Source: JAWLGW01 sp964569055 | GTDB taxonomy: Bacteria > Planctomycetota > J058 | Length of the DNA: 8,512 nucleotides | Reading direction: 5' to 3' | Assembly (NCBI GenBank): GCA_964569055.1 | Contig: CAZMSZ010000336.1 | Coordinates: forward strand, 1 to 8,512 | Shown here: in pieces, positions 6,531 to 8,512 of the stretch | Position numbering within the stretch: position 1 is the first letter of the stretch | How the letters are laid out: the number at the start of each line of letters is the position of its first letter | The notes under the pieces: generated by a model | What the model was told of the DNA's origin: nothing | Database searches by the model: none | Seen by the model: the letters and a program-made list of their open reading frames with translations, nothing else | Made by a program: the position numbers and the translations under genes

Positions 6531-7934
6531 TCAGTGCGTCGGCACGCTGGCGGGCGGCGCCAGGCGGCGCAGCGTGTAGAGGTTGGTCGCGTGCGCCTTG
6601 ATCTCGGCCTCCGTCATGAAGTGCAGCGTGTTGGGGAACGACTCGTAGCCCGCGGGATGCCCGCCCGCGAACTTCTTGGCCGGCTTGAGCACGTTCCCCG
6701 AGTCGTGCACGATCAAGCGCGGCCCGGCCTTGGTCTCCTGGTAGCCGACCCCGAGCACCCAGTGCCCCGGGTTCGTGAGGAGGAGCAGCACCGGGACGGG
6801 GTGGTGCCAGGTGCCCGGATCGTGGCCCTTGGGCGGGATCGCGCCGGCGAGGTAGCGCCACAGCGACCACAGGGTCCGGTGCGGTCGCTCGACGGAGTAG
6901 GTGATCGGCGCCTCGGCGTCGTAGCTGGGGCGCGGGAACTTCACCAGGCCCGCGTCCACGAAGTCGCCCGTCATGGAGCGCCTCTTGGGCGGCGAGGGGC
7001 CGAACAGCTTGAACTGCCGCCACCACCACAGCCACAGGAGCACCGCCCGCACGCCGGCGTGGGGGTAGCTCGCGATCTCGTCGGCCGTCCAGGGGCTCGC
7101 GCCCCCGGGGCGCGTGGTCCGGACGGGCCGCGGGTCCTTGGGAGTCCCGTCCTTCGACTTCCCGGGCACGACCGAGTCGGAGAGGCCCGCGCGGGCGATG
7201 AACTCCTCGGGGTCGTCGAACTCGCCCCAGAACGCGAGGGCGCGCGCCACGCAGATGTGCCCGCAGCCCGACTCGTCGATGTCGGGCCAGTCCTCCTCGC
7301 CGATCGGGGTGCGGGGGACGTCGTCCCAGTCGACGGGCGCGTCGCTCGTCACGAACCGATCGAAGTACGCCTGTCTGTTCGCGGCCGTCGCGTTCTTCCC
7401 GGCGACCTGGCTGACGTAGGGGGTGAAGCGGTCGAGCACCGCGGGCTCGTCGAGGTCGCGCAGCACGTAGGCCAGGACGTGGTGCTCGTCGTCGGCCGGG
7501 GAGAGGCGCGTGGCGCGGTCGGCGGCGAGCACGCGCACCCCGATCTCGAACCGGCCTTCGCCCGGTCCGTCGCGGACCTCGACCGGCACGGTGAGGAACT
7601 TCTTCGCTCTCTCGGCGGGGAGGCGCACGGCGAAGCTCGCGACCGTCGTCCCCGCGTCCGGCCCGACCGCCGCCACGAACGGCTGGGCCGGGTCGTGGGG
7701 CGCGAACCACAGCCGCTCCTTCTTGCCGCTCCCCTGGCGCTGGATCCGACCCGGGAGCCAGCCGATCGGGCGCTCGCTGGCGGCGTCGAAGGGGTCGTGC
7801 TCGTACAGCTCGAGCGCGAGCGGCTCGTCGACCGTGTCCCAGGCCTGGAGCAGGAGCGTGAGCCTCTGGCCGTTCTTGACGACGGCCTTCCCCCGGGAGG
7901 CCTGCCAGATCACGCTGCGCGGGGGGGCCGTCAC
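6531..7934 (-). CDS. Uncharacterised protein with beta-rich N-terminus and papain/C39-like cysteine hydrolase signature
   Basis: I do not recognise a named family for this 467-residue protein. Residues 1-140 are rich in alternating hydrophobic strands (RLTLLLQAWD, LALELYEHD, KKFLTVPVEV, RFEIGVRVL), like an Ig-type or carrier domain. The C-terminal half holds three spaced motifs as in C39/papain-fold peptidases: ESGCGHICVARALAFW (221-236, candidate nucleophile Cys224), TNPGHWVLGVGY (387-398, candidate His391) and LIVHDSGN (407-414, candidate Asp411). A Trp-rich hydrophobic stretch LLWLWWWRQF (299-308) lies between. No signal peptide is seen. The GTG start at 7932-7934 has GGGGAGGA (7941-7948) 6 nt upstream and overlaps the stop of the OmpA-like gene as GTGA, so the two are coupled. 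A secreted peptidoglycan or peptide hydrolase is the best guess. A catalytically inert structural homologue is also possible. Confidence 0.7.
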   Translation of the reverse strand: MTAPPRSVIWQASRGKAVVKNGQRLTLLLQAWDTVDEPLALELYEHDPFDAASERPIGWLPGRIQRQGSGKKERLWFAPHDPAQPFVAAVGPDAGTTVASFAVRLPAERAKKFLTVPVEVRDGPGEGRFEIGVRVLAADRATRLSPADDEHHVLAYVLRDLDEPAVLDRFTPYVSQVAGKNATAANRQAYFDRFVTSDAPVDWDDVPRTPIGEEDWPDIDESGCGHICVARALAFWGEFDDPEEFIARAGLSDSVVPGKSKDGTPKDPRPVRTTRPGGASPWTADEIASYPHAGVRAVLLWLWWWRQFKLFGPSPPKRRSMTGDFVDAGLVKFPRPSYDAEAPITYSVERPHRTLWSLWRYLAGAIPPKGHDPGTWHHPVPVLLLLTNPGHWVLGVGYQETKAGPRLIVHDSGNVLKPAKKFAGGHPAGYESFPNTLHFMTEAEIKAHATNLYTLRRLAPPASVPTH

Positions 7935-8512
7935 GGAGCGTCCTCCCCGCCCACGTCGTAGTCGTCGGGCAGGCTCGGCAGGTCGTCGCTGGTGGGCAGC
8001 GTGGCGGGCGAGGGGACGCCCCGCACGCGCAGGTGCGCCGGAGCGCGCGGGGTGCGCAGCGAGGAGATCGTGACCCGCCGCGCGCCCTCGCGCTCGACCT
8101 CGAGGAAGAAGTGGCCGATCGGCACGTCGGCCGCCCGCAGCTCGCCGCGCTCGTCGGTCACGCCCGCGGCGACCCGCCCGTCGCCCAGCTCGACTCGCCA
8201 GGGGGTGTCCGCCAGCGGCGCGGCGCCCTCCTGATCGAACAGGCGCGCCCACAGCTCGAACGGCGCGTCCGGGTCGACGAAGTCGTCGAGGTCGACCGGG
8301 AGCCGCTCGGCGTGGTAGCGCTCGCCCGAGTACAGCGGGCAGCGCTCGGGCGCGCAGCCGCCGCCCGCGTGGCAGGCGAGGTCGGGCAGGTCGTGGGCGT
8401 CGAAGAACAGGAGGTCCACCCGCCGGTTGGCGCGGCTCTCGAACCCGTCGGTGCCGATCGCCTCGCGCGGCCAGCGCTCGCCGCACCCGACCGCGCCGGG
8501 GCCGACCGGGCG
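7931..8512 (-). CDS. C-terminal part of an OmpA-like/peptidoglycan-binding protein with an Ig- or transthyretin-like domain (runs off right edge)
   Basis: The 193 visible residues are open to the window edge. The apparent start at 8417-8419 is an internal valine, not a true beginning. Residues 10-38 (CGERWPREA then DGFESRANRRVDLLFFD) resemble the last helix and strand of OmpA C-terminal domains, where an NRRV motif closes the peptidoglycan-binding fold. A Cys-containing segment follows (Cys47, Cys53, Cys58). Residues 84-142 (PFELWARLFDQEG, then a WRVELGDG strand, GVTDERGEL and PIGHFFLEVE) look like a transthyretin/Ig-like domain with the DG...G.TDE.G pattern. The tail is Pro/Asp-rich. It overlaps the next gene by 4 bp (GTGA) and is probably its partner. 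Localisation at the cell envelope or a secretion apparatus is inferred from the OmpA-like part. Confidence 0.65.
   Translation of the reverse strand, partial: RPVGPGAVGCGERWPREAIGTDGFESRANRRVDLLFFDAHDLPDLACHAGGGCAPERCPLYSGERYHAERLPVDLDDFVDPDAPFELWARLFDQEGAAPLADTPWRVELGDGRVAAGVTDERGELRAADVPIGHFFLEVEREGARRVTISSLRTPRAPAHLRVRGVPSPATLPTSDDLPSLPDDYDVGGEDAP
7941..7948 (-). promoter_or_regulatory. Ribosome binding site of the peptidase-like gene
   Basis: GGGGAGGA on the minus strand sits 6 nt before the GTG at 7934 and inside the end of the upstream gene. It fixes this start and rejects the longer reading that extends upstream into the OmpA-like gene. Confidence 0.75.

Noticed and set aside
6408..7961. 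Long plus-strand open frame opposite the peptidase-like gene
   Set aside because: It is an antisense shadow with low-complexity composition. The minus strand has ribosome sites and recognisable motifs.
8417..8419. Start codon for the OmpA-like gene inside the window
   Set aside because: It is the valine of an NRRV motif. The frame and family-like sequence continue to the window edge, so the gene starts outside.

Overview
This 8.5 kb window is very GC-rich with strongly G/C-biased third codon positions, and it reads as the chromosome of a high-GC Gram-negative-type bacterium. The details of SecA (EMVTGEGKT Walker A, CIQS motif), a eukaryote-like Ser/Thr kinase, a class 1B PyrD and an OmpA-like tail fit a Planctomycetota or Myxococcota relative. 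I cannot decide between these by reading alone. The 100-N block at 4778-4877 shows this is a draft scaffold, probably from an isolate draft or a metagenome.

Layout. (1) 1-2553, minus strand: a housekeeping block. lspA (signal peptidase II) overlaps pyrD (dihydroorotate dehydrogenase) by 4 bp (GTGA), and secA starts about 150 bp further down behind its own likely promoter, running off the left edge. (2) 2554-3037: a 484-bp intergenic region. It holds two ~150-bp direct repeat copies (period 159, about 90% identical by eye), each carrying a 14-nt perfect inverted repeat, followed by a hexanucleotide GACTCG-type tract. (3) 3038-5381, plus strand: a class I glutamine amidotransferase-like protein with a probable leaderless promoter, then a Ser/Thr protein kinase interrupted by the assembly gap. 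After the gap comes the C-terminal part of a protein with a possible thioredoxin-like fold, which may or may not be the same gene. (4) 5387-6454, minus: a SAM-dependent methyltransferase with an N-terminal winged-helix-like domain, convergent with region 3 and only 5 bp from it. (5) 6531-8512, minus: a translationally coupled pair. The first gene is the C-terminal end of an OmpA-like protein with a transthyretin/Ig-like domain, entering from the right edge. The second is a 467-residue protein with an N-terminal beta-rich region and a C-terminal papain/C39-like Cys-His-Asp signature.

The most unusual items are the coupled pair in region 5, a candidate cell-surface or contractile-secretion-associated hydrolase system, and the intergenic repeat array in region 2. 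The housekeeping genes are ordinary apart from a ~37-residue insertion in SecA and terminal extensions on LspA.
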